A DNA stretch of 64,000 nucleotides from Flavobacteriales bacterium (GCA_016715995.1 JADJXF010000017.1:62001-126000), one strand, 5' to 3'; shown: positions 44,579-53,666, numbered from the stretch's first letter. Numbers and translations: made by a program. Notes: generated by a model from the sequence alone, not told the origin.

Positions 44579-45610
44579 CTAGGAGCGCCACCACATCCGG
44601 CGCACCAAGAAGACGAGCAGCAGCGCGAAGGCTGCCCCCCACCAGAATGCTGCGTTCAGCATGGTCTTCTTCACTATATATGGCAGAAGCCGCCATTTGA
44701 AGCCTTCTCCCCTTCCACCGTGATTGCGCCACCATGCCGCATCATACGCTTCCGGGGCAAGCAACTGCTGCCTGGTGAGCGAAAGCGCGCTCCATTTCAC
44801 GGTGTCCTGTTGCACATCGGCAATCAGAAGGGCATCGCGCGGCTCATCTCGAATGGCGCATTGGATGTAGGTGATGTTCGGCGCGTGCCGCTGGAAGAAG
44901 ATGCTGCTCGGCGCTTGACCGCCGAGGCTCCCGCTGATCCAGTAGACTTCGGCGTGCTCCGCGATCTCCTGCAAAATGGGGTAAACCTCCTTCTGGAAAT
45001 TGGTGCCCGTGAGCGAGCGGGTGTTGTCCTTGAAGAGGCCAGAATACAGAGGGTCATCCTCTGCCCAAATGGGGCGATGGGATATGATGAAAACCCTCGA
45101 CGGCAGGAATCCTTGCTCGGCTTCCAGGGCTCCGGCCAGCCGACCCTGTGCTTTCCGACTGAGTGAACCGCCGTGCGCTTCCGTGTTCAAAATGAATATC
45201 AGGTCCTGACCTTGCCTCAGTTGACCAATCTCGGCGGTCTCGTCACCAACGGCACCATCGAGGTCGTGATTGCCGGGCGCATTGAAGAGTGGTACACGGA
45301 GCTTGGAGAAAAGGGACCTGGTGTAGCGAGGTCGATCCTTCACGCCGTTCATGAACAAATCCCCAGTGCTTATGAAGAGATGCGCCCCAAGGCTGTTGAT
45401 GGTATCCAGGTTGGCGAGCAGCGTGCTGGCCGGAAAGCCACTGCGATTGGTGCTCTCGCCGTGGAAGTGCCCACCAATGAGGATACGGTAGTGGCCGGTG
45501 CTGTCAGCAGGTTGGACGTGGAGGCCATTGTAAAGGGAGCGCTGCGCCGATGCCGGACCGTTGCCCAGTGAGGAAACAAGCATCAGGATGGTTCCACGGA
45601 ATAGCATCAC
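44579..45610 (-). CDS. Membrane-anchored metallophosphoesterase
   Basis: The 343-residue protein has an N-terminal signal peptide (MMLFRGTILMLVSSLGNGPA) and a calcineurin-like phosphoesterase core with ILIGGHFHGES, FISTGDLFMNG, NAPGNHDLDG and FIISHRPIW, and a C-terminal hydrophobic helix (AAFWWGAAFALLLVFLVRR) with a basic tail, so it probably sits with its catalytic domain outside the inner membrane. It starts within the stop of the CotH-like gene (ATGA overlap), so the two are translationally linked. The substrate is unknown; dephosphorylation of a product of the neighbouring kinase-like protein is possible. Confidence 0.82.
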   Translation of the reverse strand: MMLFRGTILMLVSSLGNGPASAQRSLYNGLHVQPADSTGHYRILIGGHFHGESTNRSGFPASTLLANLDTINSLGAHLFISTGDLFMNGVKDRPRYTRSLFSKLRVPLFNAPGNHDLDGAVGDETAEIGQLRQGQDLIFILNTEAHGGSLSRKAQGRLAGALEAEQGFLPSRVFIISHRPIWAEDDPLYSGLFKDNTRSLTGTNFQKEVYPILQEIAEHAEVYWISGSLGGQAPSSIFFQRHAPNITYIQCAIRDEPRDALLIADVQQDTVKWSALSLTRQQLLAPEAYDAAWWRNHGGRGEGFKWRLLPYIVKKTMLNAAFWWGAAFALLLVFLVRRMWWRS

Positions 45611-48093
45611 TTCTTCGCCTTGGGTTCCATGCCTCCTTGTGGTCGCTCCGCATCAACAGGTGAACCATCCACCGACACCTTGTTCCCTTCTCCAGCGCTG
45701 ACCGCCTCACCACCGGCTTGAAGCGCTACACCGCTTAGCTCCACCAATGATGGCCCAGCTATCCGTTCCTGATCCTTTACCAGCACGCCAACGGCCCTCG
45801 CGTTCAATCGGCCGCGGTTGATGCGCAGGACCGAGCCCTCTCGGACCTCAACACCATTCGTGGAGGAAGTGATGATCGAACCGTCGAACGTGCACTCCGC
45901 GTGCATGCCCAGTTTCAGGGCCACGCCTTTGCCTCCTTCCAGCGCGCCATCGCTCCAATTCACCGTTCCGCCACGAACGACGAACGCATCATCCTGCGGC
46001 GCGAGGACGGATGATCGTTTGGCCGTGATATTGCTCGCAACGGCTAGTACACCGTCCCGGCCGCCAGAGAACTCGGTATACTCCACATTCACCTTGGACC
46101 GCACCGCGGTCATGACAGGCTCCTCGCCGTTGCTCATGATCTCGCACCGCGATAAGTTCAATGAGGTCTCCTGCACCACGATCCGGCCCGATCCGGAAAT
46201 CCGCACATCGCTCCACTGCGAGGAACTCGATGCCTGGAGAATGACGATGCTTCCATGATTCACGATCTCGAGAGGCGATTCCGGGTGCCCGCGCAGGTCC
46301 ATTGAGGCAAGCGAGGTTAGCCGCGCGCCTTTCGCCACCTCCAATTTCAATGGCGCGATGCCGCGCGCCCTATAGCCAAGCGGAAGGACCACATCGGATT
46401 CGACTTGCCAGCTGCCCGGCTTGATCGTGATGGTCCGTGCCGTGTCGTCGAACACCAACCATGGGAGCGACCTTGGTTCTATCGGCCTCGACACGGACGC
46501 AAGCACGTCGCTCAACGGCAACAGGGCATGAGGGAATACCTCCACTTCGCGTTTCAATGATGCGCCCAGCACCGAGCACGAGACCTTCAGCCCCGATCGC
46601 CCCGACTTGCCTTTCACTGCGAACCGTAGCTCAATCGCATTCCCCAGCTTGCCCGACGCCCGAATCGGGATGACCGCGCGCCCAAAGGGGAGCACCTCAC
46701 TCCTATCTGGCAGCACGAGCGCATGCACTTCCATCGGCAGGGCCTCAATCGGGACAATGGTGATGCGGACCGTATCGGGTCCGTTGTCATTTAGATAGGC
46801 GTGGAACGGCTTGGGGGGATGAAGCAGCTTGCGGATGACCTGTTGGTTCTTGTAGTAGAGCCTCCGGTCGAGTTCCTTGTACGGGAACTCGCGGTATAGC
46901 GTGGCGCTGGCGCTGTCCAACGCAGGCTTCAGCGCAATGAATGCGCTATCCAGCCATCCCTCTCGTGAAACACGCTCCAAGTGCCGGATGTAGGCACGGA
47001 ACAGCGCCTCATCATTGAACCATTGGGTATGCAGGTCCATACTGGCATCGCTGCGACCCGCCCACTTGCCGCTGCCGGCCAGATTGCGGATCGGGTTCCC
47101 GCTGAAGCTTTCGTAGGAGATCGGCTCGATGCGCTTCAGCAAGGGGTCATAGTAGAACTTCACATCGCTCCAATCCATGCTGTGGTGGCCTCCGATGAGG
47201 TCCAAGACGGCATGGTGGCGTGCGAGGCGATCCACGTCGAAGGCATCCGACGCGGTAATCTGCCCGCGCCGGAAGGCATCCATCAACGCGACGGCCTCCT
47301 CGAACTGACCCCGTGCGGCTTTGTCCTTCTCCAGATCGCTGCTGCCGAAGGCATCCAGTGATGCGGCCTGATACGCAGCGAATGGCTCCTCGAAGCGGAG
47401 CTTGTTCATCTCATTGAGGCGATGCTCCCAGAACAGCGCCGGATCGAAACGGAAGATGGGGCCTTCCAGGCGCCCGTTCCGCTCAAGCAACTCAGGCCCG
47501 AAATGCTCTTCGAGGGCATAGATGCCGCGGTCCTCGCCGTTGAACCGCACGCGGATGAATCCATACCGTAACGCCACCACGCCCTCAGCCGCCATGAGCC
47601 GATGATAGAACCAATCGCACAGGTAATTCCGGGTGCCGGGATGCTGCAATGAGAAGCGACGCATGCCCAGGAAGCCGCCATCCTTCTTTGCGATGACCCG
47701 GAAGCTCCATTTGCTGCCCTCCACATGGTCCGTGAGCTTGCCTTTGATCCGCAGCTTCCCCTTGAAGGAACTACCGGCATGCTCCAGCACCGCAGGCACA
47801 TAGGTGTTGCCCTCAGGTAGGATGACCCCACGCGCACGTGCCTCCTCCACCACCCGTGTCAATTCCTCGAAGTCGGCATCTTCCACATGGATCTCCAACA
47901 ATTCAGGCTCAACCGCGAAGCTGGCCGGGTAGTTCACGGCCCATTGCCTCAGGAACGTGCGAAGGCCCGAGTGCGCGCGTGACTGGAGCAGCCTGTCCGC
48001 TGTTAGCGCCAACGCAACGAGCAACAGGGCGCCTCCCACGACAACCCACGGCCAGCGTCGCCTGCGTTGTGTGATGGTCTTCGTCATGGTCAT
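45607..48093 (-). CDS. CotH kinase-like protein with C-terminal beta-helix
   Basis: The 828-residue protein has a basic N-terminus and one membrane helix (WPWVVVGGALLLVALALTAD). The CotH-like domain spans about residues 60-400: KGKLRIKGKLTDHVEGSKWS, YGFIRVRFNGEDRGIYALEE and HSMDWSDVKFYYDPLLKRIE. The following motif reads ISYESFSG where many CotH kinases have WDxD, so the metal-binding Asp may be altered. The C-terminal about 300 residues form right-handed beta-helix-like repeats (SIVILQASSSSQWSDVRISG). CotH proteins phosphorylate secreted proteins in Bacillus; activity here is unproven. It is coupled to the phosphoesterase and lies next to the O-antigen ligase gene. Confidence 0.82.
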   Translation of the reverse strand: MTMTKTITQRRRRWPWVVVGGALLLVALALTADRLLQSRAHSGLRTFLRQWAVNYPASFAVEPELLEIHVEDADFEELTRVVEEARARGVILPEGNTYVPAVLEHAGSSFKGKLRIKGKLTDHVEGSKWSFRVIAKKDGGFLGMRRFSLQHPGTRNYLCDWFYHRLMAAEGVVALRYGFIRVRFNGEDRGIYALEEHFGPELLERNGRLEGPIFRFDPALFWEHRLNEMNKLRFEEPFAAYQAASLDAFGSSDLEKDKAARGQFEEAVALMDAFRRGQITASDAFDVDRLARHHAVLDLIGGHHSMDWSDVKFYYDPLLKRIEPISYESFSGNPIRNLAGSGKWAGRSDASMDLHTQWFNDEALFRAYIRHLERVSREGWLDSAFIALKPALDSASATLYREFPYKELDRRLYYKNQQVIRKLLHPPKPFHAYLNDNGPDTVRITIVPIEALPMEVHALVLPDRSEVLPFGRAVIPIRASGKLGNAIELRFAVKGKSGRSGLKVSCSVLGASLKREVEVFPHALLPLSDVLASVSRPIEPRSLPWLVFDDTARTITIKPGSWQVESDVVLPLGYRARGIAPLKLEVAKGARLTSLASMDLRGHPESPLEIVNHGSIVILQASSSSQWSDVRISGSGRIVVQETSLNLSRCEIMSNGEEPVMTAVRSKVNVEYTEFSGGRDGVLAVASNITAKRSSVLAPQDDAFVVRGGTVNWSDGALEGGKGVALKLGMHAECTFDGSIITSSTNGVEVREGSVLRINRGRLNARAVGVLVKDQERIAGPSLVELSGVALQAGGEAVSAGEGNKVSVDGSPVDAERPQGGMEPKAKK

Positions 48094-48123
48094 CGTGGAT
48101 GGGCGGCGAAGGTAGCTGAAGCC

Positions 48124-49479
48124 CTAGGCAGGCAAGGCGTGCGCCTGCGGCACCATGGATGCGCCTTCATCATCAGACTGCGACCTGGTCCGCCATTCCA
48201 CGATCTCCGACTCCGTCACCACGGTCATCGTCATGATCAATACGATGGTGTACGGATTCAACGACCCGATGAGCCAGGATTCATACATGATGCTGAAGAG
48301 CGTGGAGAAGAGAACGGCCAGGCTCATGGGCACCAGCTTGCTGGCCTTGATGAACAGGAGAGCAAGGCTGCGCAAATAGATGAGCAGGCCTACGATTCCA
48401 ACGTTCAACCACATGCTGAGGTAGGTGTTATGGACACCTCCTTGATGGCCCATCTTCTCCAGATACAGACGGTGACGGCGCATGATGGTCTCGTCGTTCG
48501 CGAACCCGCCGCCGAAGACGAAGTAGTCCTGAATCTGGATCCATGCGAACTCCCATGCGAAATAGCGGCCGCTTCCTTCCTTCAAGGTCTCCAGCCGGAA
48601 ATAGTTCTCCAATCCCATGTATACAACGATGGCCTCGAAGTTGGAACTGATCAGTTCCACGCCGATCATCACGGTCACCAGGCCGACGAATCCGATCCAT
48701 GGGCTGTAGGTGAAGAAGCGCATGAAGACCAGGAATATGAGCGAGGAAGCGAGAGAAGCCCTGGAACCCGACTGGATGATGAAGTACATGATGATGGCGA
48801 ACACGATCAGCCGCTCCCGCCAATTGAGCAGTTCCTTGTTCAAGGATGTGAGAACAGTGGCGAGCATGAGGAACAGGTAGCAGTAAATCGCCAATCCATT
48901 GGGGTTGCCGAAGAGCCCACGGAACCGACCCATGATCTGCGCGTAATCGGGATTGATGAAATTGAGGGCGAATCCACCGAGCAGAATCGCCGTCATGAAG
49001 AAGATCAGGTTCCGGAAGAAGAGCCAGCCCAGTCTTCGGTAACAATAGAGGATCCAATTCGGAACCACCAAAAAGACCAGCGCATAGGAAAGCGTCTTCT
49101 GCACACCCACGAAGATGCTGGTGCTGAAGACCAGCGGGAATATGGCGTAAAGGAAGAACGGGAGGAAGATCCGGAACACGCTGCTCAGCGGCATGAACCG
49201 CTGGGTCTCCAGCAGGAAGATGAGCGCTACGGCGAGGATGTAGAAGTTCTTCGCGTTCTTGAAGACCTTCATGCGCGGGAACATATCGTGCTCCATGTCG
49301 GAGAACACGAACACGATGAGCATGCCGAAGAGCACTTCCGGCCAGAGCTCACGCTGCTTGAAGAAGAACACTGAGAGCGGCAGCAGCGCGAAGACCGCCT
49401 GCTGAAAATAGAACCCTGTTGCCAGCCATACCAGCATCACTAGGATGAGTTGCCAATGGCTTCGCAGGAAGGTCAGCAT
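48124..49479 (-). CDS. O-antigen ligase/polymerase (Wzy or WaaL-like)
   Basis: The 451-residue integral membrane protein has about ten to eleven helices (LILVMLVWLATGFYF, FLPFFLYAIFPLVFS, and others), the motifs GNPNGLAIYCY and QSGSRASLASSL, and a large periplasmic loop followed by GGVHNTYLSMWLNVGIVGLL, where the His is in the position expected for Wzy_C family enzymes. It either polymerises repeat units or ligates the chain to a lipid carrier at the periplasmic face of the inner membrane; these cannot be separated by motif alone. It is flanked on both sides by CotH-like genes, the upstream one being only three bases away. Confidence 0.87.
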   Translation of the reverse strand: MLTFLRSHWQLILVMLVWLATGFYFQQAVFALLPLSVFFFKQRELWPEVLFGMLIVFVFSDMEHDMFPRMKVFKNAKNFYILAVALIFLLETQRFMPLSSVFRIFLPFFLYAIFPLVFSTSIFVGVQKTLSYALVFLVVPNWILYCYRRLGWLFFRNLIFFMTAILLGGFALNFINPDYAQIMGRFRGLFGNPNGLAIYCYLFLMLATVLTSLNKELLNWRERLIVFAIIMYFIIQSGSRASLASSLIFLVFMRFFTYSPWIGFVGLVTVMIGVELISSNFEAIVVYMGLENYFRLETLKEGSGRYFAWEFAWIQIQDYFVFGGGFANDETIMRRHRLYLEKMGHQGGVHNTYLSMWLNVGIVGLLIYLRSLALLFIKASKLVPMSLAVLFSTLFSIMYESWLIGSLNPYTIVLIMTMTVVTESEIVEWRTRSQSDDEGASMVPQAHALPA

Positions 49480-49482
49480 GGC

Positions 49483-51141
49483 TCAGGGAAGATCCCGGTT
49501 GATGAAGGCCTCAAGCTGACCGCGCGCATGCTTCTCCCGCTCGTGCGCGTATCGCCGCATCACCCCGACCTCCAAGCGCCATGCTTCCATACTGGCAGGC
49601 TTCCGCCAGCGAGCGGTATGCCGCACCATCTCGGTCTCCATCGCGCTCACGAACCGTGCAAGCTCATGCTCCGAACGAGCGGCACTGAGCGGCCCATCCA
49701 GGAGCGCGTGCGCTGCGACATAGAAGCGTCTGCGCAGGGCCTCGGAGCGCAGCAAAGCCATGAGCAAACGCGAGGCAGGCGCATTCGCCGAACGTACCTG
49801 CACGAACAGGTCAGCTTCAGGTCCAGCGTTCGCGCCGAAGCCCAGATCACTGTCGCCCATCGCCATGCGCCATCGGCCATCAGCGAATCCATCACCTGAC
49901 CCGCTGTCTTCAACACGCCAAAAGCGAATATTCTGCTTGGGCCAATCCATGTTGCCCAGGATCATCTGCGCGGCCATGTATGTAAGGAAGCCTTCAAGGT
50001 CCAGCGCCTGCTCCAATCGCGCCTGCCATGCCGAATCCTCACCATCCCAAGCCTCAGCCGCCTTGATGAGCGCCATAAGGTCATCACGCCCCTTCGCGCT
50101 TCCACGATAGAGCACACCCATGTCCTCAACCATCGTGATCCGCTTCGGCGCAACTCCGAGTCTCCGACCCATTTCCTCATCATCGAGGCGCTGCCGCAAA
50201 TGGTGCACGCCCCAATAGGCACCGTTCAAGTAAAGCACCACCGTGCGCGCAGCGGAAACCTCGAACGGCAGTCCCGCACACAACCTGTGCTGGTAGGCAT
50301 CACGAAGCATGGCCTTGATCTGGTCATTGCCAGCCGCACGGATCACCATGGATGTGGCGCCATTGGACGCCTCGCCGAACAGGGTGTCAGCCAAGGGCTC
50401 ATCGAAGGTCACACGCAGCGCATGCTGGGCCAGGCCGCGGGTCTGCTGCCCGCTGATGCGCAGCGCCACCGGCCGCTGCCAGCGCTCCGTGCCATCAGGC
50501 GCAAGCATGGACATCAGGCCCCGGTGCTCCCACGCCCGGCCTCGTCGATGGAAATTGCCAGGGTACTTCCAGAATTTCGGGTCGTGCGCGTACGCCGCTG
50601 CGAGGTCCTTCGGGGCATCGAGAATAGTGTTGCCGACCACCATCAGACCTTCCTCCGCACCGAAGAATGCTTCATCCGGCGCCACCAGTGAGACCACGGA
50701 CAGCGGAGCATGGTCCTCGGCTAGTGAGGTGTGCATTACCACAGGGCCCTGGCGACCTCCGGGGCATGGCAGAGCTGCCAACACCACCGCGGCTTCCGGC
50801 AGATTGAACGTCGGATGCGACCAGCGCATCGATGTAGGCTGTGCCATACGCCTGCCGGCGTCCGTTCGATGCGCTTGGATGGACTCGACCGCACCGCTCG
50901 GCACCTGTTTTACCCTGCTCCCATCAGTGCTACGAGCGACCAGCACATCCGATCCGTCATGACTGACGATACGGACGGACGTCCGGTCAGCCATCAGGTC
51001 AATCGAAGGGCCAGGACATGCGCCAATAGAATTGAATCGTAAGGACCCAGGTGCCTTCGGTAAGTTCATCGCCGTCAACAGCACCGCGGTCAAGAGCGCC
51101 ACCAAGGTGCCGATGGAATGCACTGGCTTTGATCCGCCCAT
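49483..51141 (-). CDS. CotH kinase-like secreted protein
   Basis: The ATG 51141 start (MGGSKPVHSIGTLVALLTAV) has an N-terminal membrane or signal helix. The CotH-like core includes HRRGRAWEHRGLMSMLAPDG, VVLYLNGAYWGVHHLRQRLD, GNMDWPKQNIRFWRV and RWRMAMGDSDLGFGAN, the last matching the WDxDxxFG-type metal site, which the other CotH-like protein in the window lacks. The start is preceded by the stop of a small membrane protein with two bases between, and the gene ends three bases before the ligase gene. Longer in-frame starts up to 51240 are less likely since they overlap the neighbour. The substrate is unknown. Confidence 0.83.
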   Translation of the reverse strand: MGGSKPVHSIGTLVALLTAVLLTAMNLPKAPGSLRFNSIGACPGPSIDLMADRTSVRIVSHDGSDVLVARSTDGSRVKQVPSGAVESIQAHRTDAGRRMAQPTSMRWSHPTFNLPEAAVVLAALPCPGGRQGPVVMHTSLAEDHAPLSVVSLVAPDEAFFGAEEGLMVVGNTILDAPKDLAAAYAHDPKFWKYPGNFHRRGRAWEHRGLMSMLAPDGTERWQRPVALRISGQQTRGLAQHALRVTFDEPLADTLFGEASNGATSMVIRAAGNDQIKAMLRDAYQHRLCAGLPFEVSAARTVVLYLNGAYWGVHHLRQRLDDEEMGRRLGVAPKRITMVEDMGVLYRGSAKGRDDLMALIKAAEAWDGEDSAWQARLEQALDLEGFLTYMAAQMILGNMDWPKQNIRFWRVEDSGSGDGFADGRWRMAMGDSDLGFGANAGPEADLFVQVRSANAPASRLLMALLRSEALRRRFYVAAHALLDGPLSAARSEHELARFVSAMETEMVRHTARWRKPASMEAWRLEVGVMRRYAHEREKHARGQLEAFINRDLP

Positions 51142-51143
51142 GC

Positions 51144-51551
51144 TCACTTGGCCGCCTCGTTCCTCGAGATGGCCCACCGGAAGAGGAAGACAAGCACGGG
51201 CAACAGAACGAGCACGACTAGCGATGCCCCGCTTCCGCATCCGATGCCGATGACCAAAGCCGACCAGGTGAGGAGTCTGTCATCCTCAGCCTCACGGGCA
51301 GGTCTTAGCAGCAATGCCAAGGCGAGCAGCGCCACCGCGAGCGGAAGCTGAGCCTTCACAAAGCCGATACCAGCGGCCGCAAGACCTGACCACAGACCCA
51401 ATCGCCGGGCCTCCTGCCAAGGCTTGCGCGCTCCCCACATGCCGAGCACCGTGGCCATGAGGGTGGCGAAAAGGACGGCGACGAGCATGTTCACGGCATC
51501 CTTGACCGCGAAATGACCCATGTGATCGGCAATCAGACCAGTGATATCCAT
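51144..51551 (-). CDS. Small unidentified membrane protein
   Basis: The 135-residue protein (MDITGLIADHMGHFAVKDAV from ATG 51551) has about four membrane helices: NMLVAVLFATLMATVLGMW, SGLAAAGIGFVKAQLP, LAVALLALALLL and LVVLVLLPVLVFLF. I do not recognise the family. ATG 51551 is preferred to 51572 because a TAGCTTTG box overlaps the longer start. It lies two bases upstream of the CotH-like gene and is probably the first gene of the minus-strand CotH-ligase-CotH-phosphoesterase set, so it may help to place or serve those proteins. Confidence 0.7.
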   Translation of the reverse strand: MDITGLIADHMGHFAVKDAVNMLVAVLFATLMATVLGMWGARKPWQEARRLGLWSGLAAAGIGFVKAQLPLAVALLALALLLRPAREAEDDRLLTWSALVIGIGCGSGASLVVLVLLPVLVFLFRWAISRNEAAK

Positions 51552-51569
51552 GGTTTCCTGGTGAACGGC

Positions 51570-51577
51570 CAAAGCTA
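51570..51577 (-). promoter_or_regulatory. TAnnTTTG box for the CotH-ligase operon
   Basis: On the minus strand the sequence reads TAGCTTTG, 18 bases before the ATG at 51551. It forms the minus-strand half of a compact divergent promoter region. Confidence 0.5.
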
Positions 51578-51588
51578 GGCAACGAGGC

Positions 51589-51621
51589 TTTGGCGCCTTG
51601 AATGCCGCCTCTCTACCTTTG
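51589..51621 (+). promoter_or_regulatory. TTTG-N21-TACCTTTG promoter of the T9SS gene at 51626
   Basis: TTTG at 51589-51592 and TACCTTTG at 51614-51621 are 21 bases apart, a close match to the Bacteroidota -33/-7 consensus. The -7 box ends four bases before the GTG start, so transcription should begin at or inside the start codon, giving a leaderless mRNA. Confidence 0.7.
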
Positions 51622-51625
51622 AATC

Positions 51626-52510
51626 GTGATTCGTCCGCTTGCCGTGATCATTGCGCTGACCTGGCCTCTTGTACAGAGCGCTCAGGTGATTGCCTTCGAC
51701 AACGGTACGCTCACCATTGACCAGGGAACAACGGTGCGTGTTTCCGGCCCGGCCACATGGGTGCTGGGACCCGCATCCACCGTGCTGAACGATGGCCTGA
51801 TCGACCTGGGTTCGGAGGCGGTCCTGAATGAGCCGGATGGTCGGCCAATCACCGGTTCCGGCTTCGAGCGGAGCGCCCCCTTAGCGGGATCGGTTCAGCC
51901 TGCCAATGGAATTGGAGGATTGGGCCTGATTATCATGCAGATGCTGCCCTTGCCATCCATAACGGTCACGCGCGGGCACCTTCCACGGGAGCATGCCGAT
52001 TACGGTCTGGGCATCGCCCGTTGGTTCGTGGTGGAAGGACTGGAACAGACTTCGCCTCCGGTCACATTGGTGATGAAGTACGATCAGACCGAATTGAACA
52101 GTTTGGCTGAACCACTTCTGGAACTTCACGCTTCGGTATCAGAAATGGGTCCTTGGGCTGAGGCCACCAGCACACATGACCAATCAGCGAATACGTTCAC
52201 AGGCGATTTGCCGTCAGGGACCAATTTCACCGCATTCGCCGTCGATCCTCAGGGCAGGCCTTCGCTGCACGTGAAGCCAGCCGAGTTGCAGGTGTGGCCC
52301 AGCCTCACCGACGGCCCTTTGACCATCATGTTTCCGACCGGAGATGTCATCACCGACCTCTGGATCTTCGATAGCAGCGGTCGCATGGTGCTAACCAAGC
52401 AATTCGCGGCACTGACCGGCGCCATGTCACTGGACCTTGAGGCTCTGGCACCCGGAGCCTATGTGCTCCGCACCGATTCCGGATCAGCGGCCCGCTTCGT
52501 GCGCCGCTGA
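51626..52510 (+). CDS. Secreted protein with degenerate T9SS type A sorting domain
   Basis: The GTG start gives a signal peptide (IRPLAVIIALTWPLVQSAQ). The 294-residue protein contains beta-rich sequence (VSGPATWVLGPASTVLND, TLVMKYDQTELNSL) and ends with a type A sorting domain in which the usual YPNPxxG is degenerate (LQVWPSLTDGPLTIMFPTGD, then LAPGAYVLRTDSGSAARFV). The family of the N-terminal part is not recognised. It is the only plus-strand gene in this part of the locus apart from the GT2 at 54682, and is divergent from the CotH operon. Confidence 0.78.
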   Translation: MIRPLAVIIALTWPLVQSAQVIAFDNGTLTIDQGTTVRVSGPATWVLGPASTVLNDGLIDLGSEAVLNEPDGRPITGSGFERSAPLAGSVQPANGIGGLGLIIMQMLPLPSITVTRGHLPREHADYGLGIARWFVVEGLEQTSPPVTLVMKYDQTELNSLAEPLLELHASVSEMGPWAEATSTHDQSANTFTGDLPSGTNFTAFAVDPQGRPSLHVKPAELQVWPSLTDGPLTIMFPTGDVITDLWIFDSSGRMVLTKQFAALTGAMSLDLEALAPGAYVLRTDSGSAARFVRR

Positions 52511-52529
52511 TGCCACCAACGTTTGGCTG

Positions 52530-53666
52530 TCAAGTTGGTGGGTGAATCCCGTGAATGAGTTCCAGGAAGCGCTTCGTTACCGCGTCCCATGTGAACCTCG
52601 CCTCGACGCGTGAGCGTCCTGCGATGCCCATCCGCTCGCGATCCGCTTGTGAAAGGGCCAAAAACCTCAGTACGGTCCGATGCAGCATTTCTGCATCGCC
52701 CGGAGGAACAAGGAAGCCATTCTCTGAATCCACAAGCTCTGCTGTGGCACCCACGTCGCTCACGATTACCGGACGCGCATGAGCCATGGCCTCAAGGACC
52801 ACCGTAGGCATGCCTTCGAACCGCGTTGGCAGGACGAACCCGTGACATCGTGCATAGGCTTGAGCGAGGATATCGTCATCCACCCGGCCCAGCAGTTCAA
52901 TGTTCCGGGGGACCTCTTGCGCCCTGATTTCCTTCAGCAATGGACCGTCCCCCGCCAACTGGAATAGCACGTCATCCCCCCTACCCTCGCTCACGAGACG
53001 TTGGGCCACATCGATGAGCAAATCAAGCCCCTTGTTAAATGCGAAGCGACCAACGAAGAGGAGCCTCACCGGGCGACTGGCTGTCGGATAAGGCGACACC
53101 GTAGCTGGCAGCTGCACGGCATTGGGAATGGTGACCACGGCACACGCTGATTCCTTCGCCAAGCGGTGGAGGATGGGCGTGAGCCGCCCACCTAGTGAGA
53201 CCACGAAACGGGCCTGCCGGACGATGTGCCTTAGTGCCAGCCGGAATGGAGCTCCCATAAGCCGTTCGCGACGGCCAAGGCCCTGGAACATCTCCAGTCC
53301 ATGCGGCATCACCACCAGTCTATCGTGGAACCTGGCCATGCCCCGCCAGACGCAGAACCCCTGCGAAAGGACCACATCGGGAACGAGTCGCTCAAGCGTA
53401 CGTCTCATGCGGGCGCTATACCGCCACAATTCGATGAGATAGACACGATTGGGATCGATCGGATCAATCCGCACTTCCTCAATGACTCGATTATCCTCGA
53501 ACACGCGCTCCGTATGTGGATGCACCACGGTCAGTCGGATGCCGGGCTCTTGCGATAGGTGCTCCGCCAACAGCCGTGAGTGCCGCTGCATGCCGCCCAT
53601 GGCAAAGGGGAAGACCCCATCCGTGCAGAGCACAACATGCACGCTGCCGGAATCGCTCCGCGCCAT
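52530..53666 (-). CDS. Glycosyltransferase family 4
   Basis: The 378-residue GT-B enzyme has an N-terminal domain starting VHVVLCTDGVFPFAMGGMQ and the C-terminal donor-binding domain with LLFVGRFAFNKGLDLLIDVA and the E-x7-E region RFEGMPTVVLEAMAHARPVI. It transfers a sugar from a nucleotide donor with retention, in the cytoplasm. The ATG 53666 start overlaps the upstream epimerase stop by one base (TGATG). Donor and acceptor cannot be predicted. Confidence 0.92.
   Translation of the reverse strand: MARSDSGSVHVVLCTDGVFPFAMGGMQRHSRLLAEHLSQEPGIRLTVVHPHTERVFEDNRVIEEVRIDPIDPNRVYLIELWRYSARMRRTLERLVPDVVLSQGFCVWRGMARFHDRLVVMPHGLEMFQGLGRRERLMGAPFRLALRHIVRQARFVVSLGGRLTPILHRLAKESACAVVTIPNAVQLPATVSPYPTASRPVRLLFVGRFAFNKGLDLLIDVAQRLVSEGRGDDVLFQLAGDGPLLKEIRAQEVPRNIELLGRVDDDILAQAYARCHGFVLPTRFEGMPTVVLEAMAHARPVIVSDVGATAELVDSENGFLVPPGDAEMLHRTVLRFLALSQADRERMGIAGRSRVEARFTWDAVTKRFLELIHGIHPPT

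Noticed and set aside
48067..49374. Plus-strand open frame opposite the O-antigen ligase
   Set aside because: The translation is low-complexity, rich in Glu and His; the minus-strand frame has membrane helices and family motifs.
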